Notes under the pieces: model-generated
Databases searched by the model: none
Seen by the model: the letters and a program-made list of their open reading frames with translations, nothing else
Told to the model about the DNA's origin: nothing
In this document: positions 9,898 through 21,126 of the stretch, one piece after another
How positions within the stretch are numbered: position 1 is the stretch's first letter
Layout: each line of letters opens with the position of its first letter
Source of the DNA: Tricholoma matsutake
Lineage: Eukaryota > Basidiomycota > Agaricomycetes > Agaricales > Tricholomataceae
NCBI GenBank assembly: GCA_026075535.2
Contig: AP026545.1
Location: 868,001 to 932,000 of the forward strand
Direction: 5' to 3'
Length of the DNA: 64,000 bases
Position numbers and translations under genes: made by a program

Positions 9898-11540
9898 GTG
9901 ATCTCATTGATGATCATCATTTTTCGGCAGTCCTCAAAACACCAGCAACCACTTTTGAAAAGGTTGCTTACCAACCTGACACTAACTAGACAAACAGGTT
10001 CCCCCTTGTCACCTGCAGGTCATGGTGGTAGGAGGCGGAGAAGCTTTTGATGGTATCTCGCAATCATCTTGCCACCAAAATGTTCTGGTCACCTTTGGCT
10101 CGGACTCTCATTCTTAATTACGCAGGTTGTTTCCATTATTGACATAATCCTTGTCTCATTCCCGTCCGAATCCTGCCCCCTTGCACGTTTCCTCATGTAT
10201 ATATTCACCTTGCCCATGTTTTAAGCATTGTTTTCCACTCATCTTTCTAGATCATCCGTCATTTCGTATATATACATAACTTTTTCTGCATGTATATTAG
10301 AGCACACATACCCACTACACCGGATGCGCATTCTATACCAGTATTCGTCTGGAATTTATTGTATAGTCTGTCATAGTATCGTTAAACTAGTAATGATTTG
10401 GTTTCACGATATAAGGCAGACTGGTGCATCTTTATGACGCAGTCATGGCATTCTAATACTATGCTGTGATCTGTACGACTACATCGGACAACTGAGGGAA
10501 CGAATGATTGATTTGTGGCTTTTTACCCCTGAAGAACGCGGACATGCCGTGCGGAGCAGCGGCCCTCGTTAGCTGGATTTGGATGGAACATGGCAGGAAT
10601 TTTATTGCAGTGCTAGCTTTTTGCGAGAATGTCGTAGTCCTCCATGCCTTTCCAATGTTTCTTGGAGATATCAATGAACCATTCTTCAAAGCGGTAAAAG
10701 CGAAAATCGGTAACAGCTTTTTTAATCCCAGTCCGTTTGTTTTTGAAAGCGCTTTTGCACTTCTCAAACAAGGAACGGGAATCCTAGGACTTGTTCACGT
10801 CCTAAGAAACCCTTAACGCGATTGGGAGTCGACACCGTGTAGCCAAGCGCCACCAAACAGCCGCCGAGTGCGCACGTGGTCGCCGCCGGGGCACTATACT
10901 CTGAGCGAAGTGTTGAGTACGTATCCTGAAGGTACTTCTAAAAGTTATAAGATAATTCCAATGAAGTATTTTGTGGTATCATACCAAGGTTCCCAGGATT
11001 ATAACAAAAACACATCGGCTTTTTACAGGACTTTTCCCCGCTTTTTTATAGAACCTCTTTTTTCCACTTTTCTTAAGTGCTTATTCCTGGGTTTTTCTAG
11101 CTTTTGGTGCTTTCATACTTTCCACTTTCATACTTTTCAACTTTTTGTTTGTGATCATGATTACATATGTTTGGCGCCCATTTTGGTGCGACGTGGTTGC
11201 GCTTGAACGCCAACATCAACATCGGCAAGTATATTCTATGCATCATGTCCCATAATAGCGATACTAGTCATGGTGAGTATTAAATTCTGAACGATGTTAT
11301 GTTATACTTATTGACATTTTCATCATCGGCGATCATATATGTAGTGGGAATATCAGTACCCAACCTCACATGTTCTATTTTCTGGAATGTAGCCAAGGAA
11401 CATGCTATTCATTGTCCGAACCCGCTCCAAATTTGTCAAAGAAAGCTGAACTATCATCCTCTATCCATCTCTATAAATGTGCTTGCTACATGGCTTTGGA
11501 TTCGCACATTTCCTCTGAAGTTTTGCATCTGCTCGTCATC
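9898..11540. other. Intergenic region, no firm gene
   Basis: About 1.6 kb between two plus-strand genes. Opposing open frames at 10459-10767 (minus) and 10508-10816 (plus) overlap and neither resembles a known family. A short ATG exon-like segment followed by GTGAGT at 11245-11272 could be an upstream exon of the alpha-kinase gene, but its phase does not join the next exon simply. Confidence 0.45.
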
Positions 11541-13892
11541 ATGAGTTTGCAGCTTTGTCATTCTGAAGATGGCGATGGATGTGGTGGTCACTTTGTCAAC
11601 AAGAAGACCCCTGGGCTTTGTGCGAAGTGCAGCAAGTTGGCATCGCTGAGCGACAAGCCCTCGGAATTGGAAAAGTGGAAGGTATGTATTCCTACTGCGA
11701 TGACTGATGCGTGCTACCTACCTACATAGGCATACCCACAGTGCCGAAAGTGTGGCGTTGCCTGGAAGAATCTTGTGTCGCCTGCCTGTGGTGCATGCAC
11801 AATCTTGACTCCCAGTGGATTGGCCCGACCTTCATCTACTGGCGATGTCAACGCAAATGGTGAGCATAATGATAACCTAGCCCGCATTATAATTTATCAC
11901 TGACTAGTACTTGTGACTCGGATCTAGGTCACCGCGATGGAGCCAGTGACGCCCTTACTGTCGAACAGTTACAGGCAACTGCAGTCGAGTCTAGCCGTGT
12001 GGCGCGTGCTCATGCAATGGACGTTCGCTTAAACAAGCACACCAATCCCACAATTGCTATAGCCAAGGCGAATAGCGTATCATGTAATGAAAGCAAGATT
12101 CTTGTCACTATCGAATGTCGGGTCAAGAGTTTATCGAAACGCGACCAGAAGCAGATGGATCCAAGCTTAGGCAAGTGGGCGAAGCCATGGAGCAAAGACA
12201 CTTATTTATCTGGTATGTATTTTATATATCTCAATATCCTTTCTTCAACTAACCACCTTGGGCGATAGAGGTGCTAGATGATGCTCTAGCTACTGTAAAT
12301 ACTTCATGGGAGAAAACTGAAAGCATGAATCTTCTAAGGTGGTATTGTGTTCTATCATCTTACTTCATGTCGTTCACACTTCCTTCAGGGACGAGGTTGA
12401 ATTCCGATGGTCTGGTAACAAGGTCTTCCATCCTGGCACGCAAAATGAAACCATTGGCACTGCATTCAAAGAATACATGACTGGGGACATGGCACTATTC
12501 TATGTGAATAAGTCATCCAGCAATCACAAGGGTCGCAAAAATCAGCCAGAAATGGCACTGGAGCTCTACATTGACAAAGTTGCGGTGGGTCGTAAAAATT
12601 ATAGTAGCGTTGTGATGACTAACAATGATCATTATAGTTCATGGACCGCCATGATGCCTTGCGCGAAGCTGACCTCACTTCGGCTTTGGGTTCGCGAAAG
12701 CGTAGTGGGACAATAAGCATGATTACAAGAGAGGCCATCACGAAACGTCCCACTCTAAGTATGCTTCACATCTGAGTTATGGTGCATACTGCTGATCTCG
12801 GCATGTTTTAGGTGTTATGCCATCATTTGTTCGTTCAAGCATGCCGCGGTCAAGCTATGGCAGTGACAATACCTCGACCAAGATCCGCTTTGTTAAATCA
12901 CACACGACTTGTGACCCATATACTGGTGCCATTTCAGTTACGTGGGTCACAGATGATCCGGATCAGTTTGAAGGAATTTTAGGTGACCGGGAAGACCAAA
13001 AAGGTTTACACGGTAAGTTGTGGAATAATATCAATCATCTTTGACCTAATAATTATGCCAGCTCTCTATTGAGAACAAGCTATATGTTGCGAAATGCTTC
13101 TACAACATTGGGACCCAGGCTAAGGTTTCAGCAGAAGACAACAAGTCGTGCCTTACACAAGAGCTCATTCGTCTGAAAACAGCTGCTCATCTACTTGCTC
13201 AATTAAGGACCTCGTCGAGCAAGTGGGAGTGGAGATGTCCACAGGTAATTGTACCTATCATCCTCCTAATCAATTTCTGAACTTTGCTAGATATTTCCGT
13301 GACAGATGCTTTTCTAATCTCCGAGATTGGGGTGACACCCTCTCCCGCCTCTGGATTTGAAGACGATATGTTGGTGATGTTGCCGTGTGGCTGGTCGAGC
13401 CCAGGCGAACAACATCTGTGGTGAAATATAGCGGGACTTTAGTTCACCCAACTCGCAGGGATCAAGTCGGTATCATCGTGACTGCCTTCGCGCATTATAT
13501 ATATGAAACGAGCAACAAAGGATTGGTACTTGCAGATATCCAAGGTATCGTCCTATATCATATTTGAGTCTTTTACCTTATTTTGATCGGCCTTCTCAAA
13601 CCTCAAGGCTCTCCGATGGCCGCTCAAGGATGCGACACCATATTTCTGTTTGACCTGATGACTCATTCTGTGGCACAGTACATCTTGATTTACTCTTCGA
13701 GATTTTAGAATCATTAACCAATTGTCTAGGGACTCTGGTGTTGGTGATCATGGAAGTGAAGGCATGAAAATGTTTGTGGCCCAGCGTTCTTGTGACTACG
13801 TATGCACGGCACTTGGCCTGGACCAGCTGGGCCCGGCATCTACTCCTAATCGTGCGGATAGCGAAGATAGTGCAGGCTCGAGCACGGGTTAA
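11541..13892 (+). CDS. Alpha-kinase-like protein with N-terminal zinc-binding Cys clusters (possibly degenerate)
   Basis: Multi-exon gene with introns of about 45-70 nt. Proposed exons: 11541-11681, 11730-11859, 11928-12212, 12269-12338, 12389-12584, 12638-12758, 12812-13012, 13062-13244, 13291-13544, 13608-13677, 13730-13892. Exons 1-2 hold a Cys-rich region (CGGHFVN, LCAKC, then PQCRKCG, CGACT), probably zinc-binding. The C-terminal part matches the atypical alpha-kinase fold: YVAKCFYN with a candidate ATP-binding Lys, LISEIGV, WLVEPRRTT, then FAHYIYE, LVLADIQG, FDLMTHS and DSGVGDHG. Such kinases phosphorylate Ser/Thr. Two apparent frameshifts (near 13201 and 13345-13385) and an awkward exon junction at 13012/13062 mean it may be a pseudogene, or that my exon model is imperfect there. 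Confidence 0.72.
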
Positions 13893-14229
13893 AATTTACA
13901 TCCTATTTCTTCAAATGTATATGCTTGTATTGCACTACTGTTGTACGTCACTGGACCGTTCTACACTGCCATGCTTTTTGTAAACTGCCTTTCTTGTAAC
14001 TGGATAGTCTTTGGTGGCTTACTGTTACCGTACTGAATTCTTCCACACCAGCCTTGAGGCAACGGAAATAAAAGGTGCTGCGATGAATGAAGTGATCCTC
14101 AACTTGCGCAACCTGAAATGAGTACACATCCTGCCTATAACCCAGCAGGGCGGAATGGATATGGTGTCAAGAACTGTTGGCACCTTCACTCACTTTTTGT
14201 CTGAGCTATTGTCTGATGCCCCTTTTTAG
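13893..14229. other. Short intergenic stretch
   Basis: 3' flank of the alpha-kinase-like gene. It may contain an upstream exon of the integrase-like gene, but none is identifiable. Confidence 0.4.
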
Positions 14230-15061
14230 CTCCAGATCCACCAGATGAGACGCTCAGCAAGGCTCTGCACCAATATGCTAAAGAACGACTCAGTACCCAA
14301 GCCCGTCTTGCACGCCTTGAGAAGGAGTTCAAACTTGTCATCAAGTAAGTGATATTATCCACCCGGACAGAACCCCGGATATACTAATAACATTCATAAA
14401 GGCCTTCAAGGTTGTATGAATTAAATATCAAGTTCAATGTTCCCAGCGTACGGAGGCCTCCCCCCATTGAGGTTGCATCCCAGGAGGTTTTGGAAGCAGT
14501 CGCAGCCGATACCTCACAGCTCAATGGTGTGGGTACAATTGGGGTAATCCTAAGTAACAAGGGGGTCCTTTTACCTCGGTACGTCGCTAGCTTAATATGT
14601 ACCGTCCATGCTAAGTGACTATTTTGATTATCTTCCAGTGACATGGTTCGTAAAATCTTAGCACAGCATGCGCCTGAAGGTCTTGCAAATCGTTTCCCCG
14701 GCGCGCAGAAAATACAGCGCTCGACTTTGGCTGCTATCGGACCCAACCAACTACACCATGCTGACGGTCATGAGAAGCTCAGCGCCCAAGGACTGATGAT
14801 GGGTGGTGTTGGCTTGCCGATATATGGTGTAAAGGATCAATGGTCTGCCTTCGTTCTTCAGCTTGTCGTTGTCCCAAATAATCGGCTGGCTACAACAATT
14901 GGGCATGTGCACCTAGATTGTATCGAAGCTCATGGATGTCAGTCAAAATTTATTACCTTTACTGTGTACTACAGCTCACAACTTTCAATCATTCCTCTTA
15001 CACTGGTGGTTGACAAGGGATCTGAGACTGGCTATGTGTATGCTCAACAAACCGGACTACG
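14230..15061 (+). pseudogene. DDE-integrase-core protein, 3'-truncated
   Basis: Three exon-like blocks: 14230-14344, 14402-14578 and 14639-15061, the last with an internal GTCAGT...CAG intron at about 14938-14980. They encode a charged helical segment (LARLEKEF), then NVPSVRRPPP and an integrase-like core with HHADGHEKL (first acidic residue), GLPIYGVKDQWS, VVPNNRLATTIGHVHLD and VVDKGSETGY (second acidic residue). I recognise this layout from Agaricomycete proteins annotated as integrase catalytic domain proteins, probably transposon-derived. The third catalytic block (Glu, with FWRWLRE-like sequence in the family) is missing because the reading frame ends in a GTACGT donor at 15062 and is followed by the repeat-rich element at 15131. 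Confidence 0.65.
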
Positions 15062-15130
15062 GTACGTAGCATTCCGGTTTGAATTGTCGAGACTCGAGTC
15101 TGACTATCAGCATCAGCAAAATCAATGGTC

Positions 15131-16850
15131 GACTTATTTAGCATATTTAGCTTAGAGTCCAATTAAGGAAATTAAGCCTTATTAAGGAAAATAAGTACAA
15201 TTTTTTCCTTAAAATTGATGACCAGTCAAGCAGATATAATCTATTAAGTGGATAAGTGACATTTCAGCAAATAAAGGCTGTAAGAATCTTGTAAGTCCTT
15301 AAGGCCCTAAGGACTGCTTGACTTATGTTCGAAATTTCTTCCAAGTCCCTCGGCATTTCCCGAAAACGGAAATTCACGTGTTCGTCATGCAACCACGACA
15401 CGTCGTCATCAACCATGTCTGCCAGGTCATCACCACGTCGATGCCGCCGATGCCATCGCTGCTGTCCTCCCTCTCTCCTCCCTCCACTACCACCACCGGT
15501 TTGTAAACATCCACACTCAATGCACCCACAGCTGCCACCTCGCCAGCAAATGACGGAAATGGGCCGCATCGCACACAAAACAGGCACAGATGACATTTTC
15601 TTTTTCCTCCTTTTTTTTTTGGGCTTCAACTAACATATAATAATTTATAGGTTCTAACAGTATTATAATGACAATGAAAAAAAGAAGCACCCATGCCCGA
15701 TGAACAATGACAAGAAGACAGGAACAGCAGAACCACGCCACCACGACCACCACAGCACCCCCAACCAATGCCGAAAGCAAGTGCTCATGGGGTGGAAACG
15801 GGGAGCAGCCTGGATGGATGGAGAAGATGGGGAGACGACGACGAGGGAGAACAAAAAAGGGCCCAAGTGATGTCGTTGATGTCTCTTGGGCTATAGGTAT
15901 CTTTTCTGTTCTTTTCCCATTTTGTTTTCTTGTTAACAAATATTTTTAGGTACAAACCTGTGATTTTGACTATGACAACGACTACTGGCCCCACCTGCCC
16001 CCCACCACTTCCATGGGGGGGCGGCTGGGAGGTAGCAAGGACCAGTGACGACAATGACCAGGAGGGCTAGCGCCCACAACGAGGATGCCAACAATGGACA
16101 ACCCAACAACAGGGACGCGAATAGGTGCAGGCGGCGGGGGAAGGGTGATGAGGGGCACAAATGACGTCTATTGTTGTTTGAGCCCCAGGTAATTTTTTTC
16201 CATGTTCACTTCTTTTTTTTTCATTCAACTTATCAACTCTTTAACTTCTAGGTTTTACTGTTGCTGTATCTACAGAAAACCGCCACCACCGCCCTGCACC
16301 ACCTCCACAACCCACTGCTCATGGGGAATGGGAATGGGATGACAATGACAGGGATGGGACAACAACAACAGAGATACCAGCAACGACAATGACAAGGATG
16401 ACGAAACAAGGCTGAGGACAGGGACGACGTGAGGAGAGCAGGACAGAGACAGCAGGGGCCACCACAATGCACTGACAACAGGATCTGCATTTTTTTATTT
16501 ATGTTGTATGCCCACCCCCCTTGCATCTTGCGTGAGGAGGGTTAGTTAGCGGTGATGATGTATGTATGTAGTATACTCTATTTCAATAGCCAAATATATA
16601 TTTTTTATGATTCAAATGTCTCCTTAAATGTCTTCTTAATTTCCTTATTGACATGGCTAGGCAGCCCCCTGAGAGCTGATACTTGCCGAAAAGCAGTTTA
16701 AGCAGCAATATAAGGATAAATTAAGCAAATTTTGCTTAATTCAGGAAACAACCCTACTTATTCTAAGCAAGATCTGCTTAACAGCCATTTGCTTAATTCT
16801 GCTTAATTCTGCTTAATTTTGACTTTAAGAAGCATTAAGCATAATAAGTC
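15131..16850. mobile_element. Candidate non-autonomous DNA element with imperfect terminal inverted repeats
   Basis: The left end reads GACTTATTTAGCATATTTAG and the right end, on the other strand, GACTTATTATGCTTAATGCT. Both continue into repeated TTAAG/GCTTAAT motifs (15170-15290; 16700-16840). Between them are purine/pyrimidine-biased GACAATGACA-type repeats and recurrent poly-T stretches flanked by donor-like and acceptor-like sequences. Neither strand codes for a transposase. No convincing target-site duplication was found, although TCAGCATC occurs just left of the element and at its right boundary. It separates the integrase-like gene from its missing 3' end. Confidence 0.45.
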
Positions 16851-17444
16851 AGCATCGGATTTTCCTGATGGTTTTGTAAAATTTTGTTGCTTGCCAGGTT
16901 ATACTACTACTATACCGTGACACGAGTCTGAACCTTCACTGTATGCATGCGATTCAAGCTTCGAGTTGTAAGTAGCCTACAGGTCACTCTATGGGCTTGT
17001 AATTTTGTGCCCAAGTGAGCATAATATTTTCACAACTGGAACAGCACACACAGCAGCATGGTAACTAAGCATTATAGACTGGATATCACACAAAAAAAAA
17101 ACCATATATACAGCTATATACTCCATATGAACCCAAGAAACCGAGGGGAAATGGAGGAAATAGCAGGCACATCGTCGGGCACGCTGAGCACGATGTGTGC
17201 GCTTGTTCGGAACTCTTCTGGTTAGTGGGAATAAAATCTGTCAGCAATCAGCCAAACATCGAAAATCAAAGTGCCAACCATACTTCCCCTTACAAGCAAT
17301 CTCTCGTGTCCGTTATGAAAAGTAAGGTCGTTGATACCGTAAGTAGCTTTCTCCATCGGGCAAGAAAAGGCGATATCGCATCAGCAAACCCACGCCAACA
17401 CCCTTTCCCCACACTCGTCCACACCTGACCAAGCGGAGGCCGCT
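16851..17444. other. Upstream region of the Crinkler-type gene, no gene seen
   Basis: No convincing coding block. The region probably contains the promoter of the gene starting at 17445. Confidence 0.45.
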
Positions 17445-19839
17445 ATGAATCTTGGTGATGACGATCTTCGGCTTTTCTGCGTTATCGAAGGCGAAACCGA
17501 GGTGTATCCAATTGATATCGAAGGGCCATCGTGGCGCAATCCTAAGTTTATGGTGGGCGACCTGAAGGCGAAAATACAAGAGAAGCGAAAAGATGATTCA
17601 TTAACCGGCGTTGGTGCCCACATCCTAGTACTCTGGAAGGTGCGTGCTATCGAAGATTCGCGATGTCAGACAATATGGCTTACTTCCCTGTCCTTCTAGC
17701 CCAAAGATACCAATCCCATCGATGTGAACGTGGACGACCTTGCGTCTATTCGCAGCGATGAAAAACTGGCTGAGAAATTACCCTCTGCTCGTCCCGTCGG
17801 CTATGTTTCCAACCCAACCTCCCCTGGATCGTTTACATATTATTGTACGGAAACCGGATGCTGGTGAGTGAGGGTGCTTTTCCATCTCTCTATGCTTTGT
17901 TCATCTGTCACCTACTTGTTCCCTTCATCCCTTCCGACGTTTCCCCTTCGATCGATATCGTCCTTCATCTTCTGCGTCTCGTCTCCTCCGTTGCCTGACT
18001 GCCAAATGGTGTTCCGCCATCCCGTGTTCCCACCCGCACGAATTTCCTTTCCCCCTCATCATTCCTTTACCTTTGGTTGGCTCTTATGTCCAACTCGCCG
18101 CCATTTTGCACAATAGACTCCAGACCTTTCAAATGGATCCGCTTGTCTCCCTCATTTCTCTCAGCTCCATGTAAGCACAATAAATTTTCGCCCTCTCATC
18201 ACTCACAGAGACCTCAGTAAATGCCTCTCTGCGAAGTGATACAGTTGCAGCACTGTACGAGCGACTCAAGAAATATGCCTTCGTTCAGGTATTGTTATTA
18301 CGTTGAATATTCTGAAATCCCTGCTCACTCAATACAGGTTCGTGGGACTCCCGCGAGCGGCAAGACGGTGCTCGCCCAACTACTCGCTGATCATATTTCC
18401 CAGAAAGACCCTAATGTACGCATTATTTGGATTCATGGGTGGCTACTGAAAGATGTAAAAGAGAGTGGCAACTATCGATCCTATCTTGAACAGCAAGGCT
18501 GGGTAGAACGTGAGAAAACAGTGTTCATCTTTGACGAAGCGCAATTGTCGTACGAAGACGCACAACTCTGGGGCGAATTTTTCAAATCCATGCATGACCA
18601 CGAGGAACGTCGCGCGATCATCTTTGCTACCTATGGCAGCCCAACGTCGCGTATCAGCATAAAGGGGACCCTAATGGTCATCCCTGATCCCCAGTGGGTC
18701 ACTTTGCGTCATGTTGCCCATGAGGATGGCCTCCCACCCACTGGACTCCTTTTCACCCGATGCGAGTTTAACGATCTTGTCATCGAGCATTATCCTTCTT
18801 CGGAGTTTTATTTTCATTCGTCTTTTTTTGATGCGCTTTTTGATATGACCAACGGGCATGTGGGGGCGATCCACGATTTCACTGGTATTATTATTGCCGA
18901 CGACGTAAGTTCCTTTGCGTTCACAAAGAGTGACGATCTGACATCGGGATTCAGTCATATCGTAACCTCAAGCGCGCTGCCGGCCAGCTTTACACTTGGA
19001 ATTCATTTCTGGCCGAAGTTAACCCACGAGAATTACTACGGAAGCTCGAGAATTCCGCTAGCATATTCGGAAGGGGGCTACCATCGAATGGGGAACTCCA
19101 GACCACAGTTACCGCCGACATTTTCTCTGCTGTCCTTCATATGAATGTCGTAATCGATGCCGACTTCAGGACTGATGGTGAGAAGCACGCACTTCAGCTG
19201 TGTTTTCACAACGGTTGGCTCCATGCAGACCACCTTGGTGTCATCAACTTACCAGATGATGTCGGGTACTTCTTCCCATCGTCGCTTCACCGCTGGTATG
19301 TGGAGTGGAAGCTGTCGGACAGTCTCCCCCCAACCCAATTCCAAGCAAACAGTCTTCTGGACTTTGTGATTGACGTCTTTCACCTGTTCTCCCCGTGCCT
19401 TAGTATCAGGATGAACTGTATCGCTGCTGTCACACTCTTTCAAAAGGGTCACTGGTTACCTTCCCTGAATTTGGAACGGCGAAAGGACGTGTAGACTTTT
19501 ATATTCCTGCCAAAGGCTGGGGGATAGAACTTTTACGTGATGGTAATCAGTTCGAAAGGCATTGCGGTCGGTTTTCCAAAACAGGGTCATACAGGACAAC
19601 ACTCCCTCTATCTGAATACATCATCGTTGACTGCCGTACTACTCGTCCAATGAAGGAACATCCATGTAAGTGGACTCACTCTTTGGTCATTGCTCCGCTG
19701 ATACAACTTTGCGTACTACTTAGATATGTCAAAATTATATCATGCTGTTTTCGAGGACAACTTCCAGAACATATGTATTCTGGATAACAGGCTCCGTCTG
19801 GTTAGTGGTGGAAAATTCCGACTGTTGGCATCATCATAA
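17445..19839 (+). CDS. Crinkler-type (CRN/CR) protein: ubiquitin-like head, P-loop ATPase, PD-(D/E)xK-like nuclease tail
   Basis: Proposed exons: 17445-17639, 17700-17863, 18209-18288, 18338-18904, 18955-about 19398, about 19409-19665, 19724-19839, with one join between 17863 and 18209 unresolved. Exons 1-2 give a Crinkler-like ubiquitin-fold head (LRLFCVIEGE, VGDLKAKIQE, ILVLWK, DVNVDDLASI). Exon 3 ends LYERLKKYAFVQ and leads into a P-loop, RGTPASGKT, with Walker B FIFDEAQ (18530). Exon 5 has GYFFPSSLHRWYVEW. The tail (GRVDFYIP, WGIELLRDG, YIIVDCRTTRP) resembles the nuclease domain of fungal CR proteins. A frame change near 19400, with a TAG just before YQDELY, indicates a small lesion or an unusual intron. 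Such proteins are proposed host-directed or self-directed DNA-damaging effectors in oomycetes and fungi. No secretion signal is visible, and no activity is shown here. Confidence 0.7.
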
Positions 19840-20013
19840 AAAGTAGGGTAATGTTTCTAGTTGAATTCTACTTTGTAGTAAGGCATATTCCATAGGCTGA
19901 TGTGACGTATATAGCCTATTACATCCCATCCCATCCTGCACTGGATTACATAAGATTGCTAAGTAACTGAGACCGATACCGAGTTACCGATGTGGCTGAG
20001 TCAAATTCCAACA

Positions 20014-20228
20014 CACAGCTGGGCTGACCTGTGTTTCCATGCAAAACACAGGTCTCGGAAACATGTTTTGTGACTTCTAATCCATGTTTCCTTGGGATAA
20101 CCATTACGTAATCACCTTTTTTGGCAGTGCTTACATAAGGTGTTTCTCAAGGAAACACACATCAAAGTCACAAAACACGTTTCCGAGGCCTGTGTTTTCA
20201 TGGGAAACACAGGCCATCCCCAGCTGTG
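20014..20228. mobile_element. Fold-back (MITE-like) element
   Basis: A 215-bp imperfect palindrome. The left arm starts CACAGCTGGG and contains CCTGTGTTTCC, AACACAGG, CTCGGAAACATGTTTTGTGAC and CATGTTTCCTTG. The right arm repeats these in reverse complement and ends CCCAGCTGTG, with a central loop of roughly 40 bp. It has no coding capacity. The family and target-site duplication are not clear. Confidence 0.6.
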
Positions 20229-20592
20229 ACACATATGTCAATAGTGAATCCTCCCATGTTTCATGGAGGTGTACATGTGAATGATGTACCAAATACTGTT
20301 TGATGAACATTTTCTCGACTGATGTCTGAAATATGACTGAAGTCGAAGGGATGGGAGACAAGGTCAAATGTGATTGTCACCTTGCATCAACACTGTAATA
20401 CAGATGTATGGCTATTGAAGATACAATGGTGTAAACAACACAACCAGTAATTCCACTCATGGTGAAATATAAGTCTCACTAATGATGCTAGCATGTCCCT
20501 CGACTCAAATCACGGCAAGTCGAGGCACAATCAATAAAAGATGTAAATCTTACTCTATCGGAGATTGCATGAAAATTTAGGGACTACCATTG

Positions 20593-20700
20593 ATGGACCC
20601 GGGTCCATCTGGGTGAATATCCATGGATGATGTACTAAAGTCCATGGATATGGGTGGCATCCATGGATCATCCATGGGTATCCATATGAATACTACTATT
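20593..20700. repeat. Cluster of TCCATGGA palindromic motifs
   Basis: Within about 110 bp, GGACCCGGGTCC and several ATCCATGGAT-type palindromes occur in both orientations. Such clusters are typical of the subterminal regions of DNA transposons. No matching opposite end was found. Confidence 0.4.
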
Positions 20701-20810
20701 TTTTATGCTCTCAAATGCTCCAATATATGTACCATAGTCTATTAAAATGATTTAGCAAGGTCAATTACCTGTTGGAGTGCCTTGCTGGCACACATAGTGT
20801 TGCCACTAGC

Positions 20811-21126
20811 TGTTAAGTTCTGAGTCAGAAAAGGGACATTGGATTTCCAGTCATTCCCAGACGGAAGGAGTTGAAAGGGAAGAGTCAGATTGGAGCAGAA
20901 TTCCAATGGAAATCCAAGGCGAGGTTGGAACAGAAAGGACTTGGCTTCAGCTTGTAAGAAGCTGCACCCTTCTCCTCATCAAGTGTCCTAATTTTAGAGG
21001 AGGTGAGAAGGGAGGATCAGAGGATCAGAGGGTTTCCAGAGAAGATAAGTAAAAGTCTTTGAGGAAGACTTAAGAGAGACAAATGGGAGTGAAGATAGGG
21101 TTGGATTAATTGGGTGACTTTGTTTG
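20811..21126 (-). repeat. Element C 3' LTR, left part (split by B1)
   Basis: First portion of the C 3' LTR, starting TGTTAAGTTC. It ends at GACTTTGTT, where B1 inserted, and the LTR continues at 28518 with GATTTACAAACTGG. The intact C LTR at 33029-33573 shows the uninterrupted order GACTTTGTTGATTTAC. Confidence 0.93.

Larger units (their letters stand above)
19840..20810. other. Intergenic region with two repeat structures
   Basis: 3' flank of the Crinkler-type gene. It has no genes, but holds a fold-back element (20014-20228) and a cluster of TCCATGGA motifs (20593-20700), both listed separately. Confidence 0.5.

Noticed and set aside
8797..9974. Opposite-strand and alternative-frame ORFs within the disordered protein gene
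   Set aside because: They mirror the repetitive CGxGAx codons of the 366-codon frame and have no independent features.
10459..10816. Overlapping opposite-strand ORFs of about 100 codons each
   Set aside because: Neither resembles a known family and they overlap antisense to each other. At most one could be real and the sequence gives no way to choose.
15264..16526. Several ORFs of 60-140 codons in the 15.3-16.5 kb region
   Set aside because: Low-complexity translations of GACAATGACA- and poly-T-type repeats. No conserved motif, so treated as repeat content.
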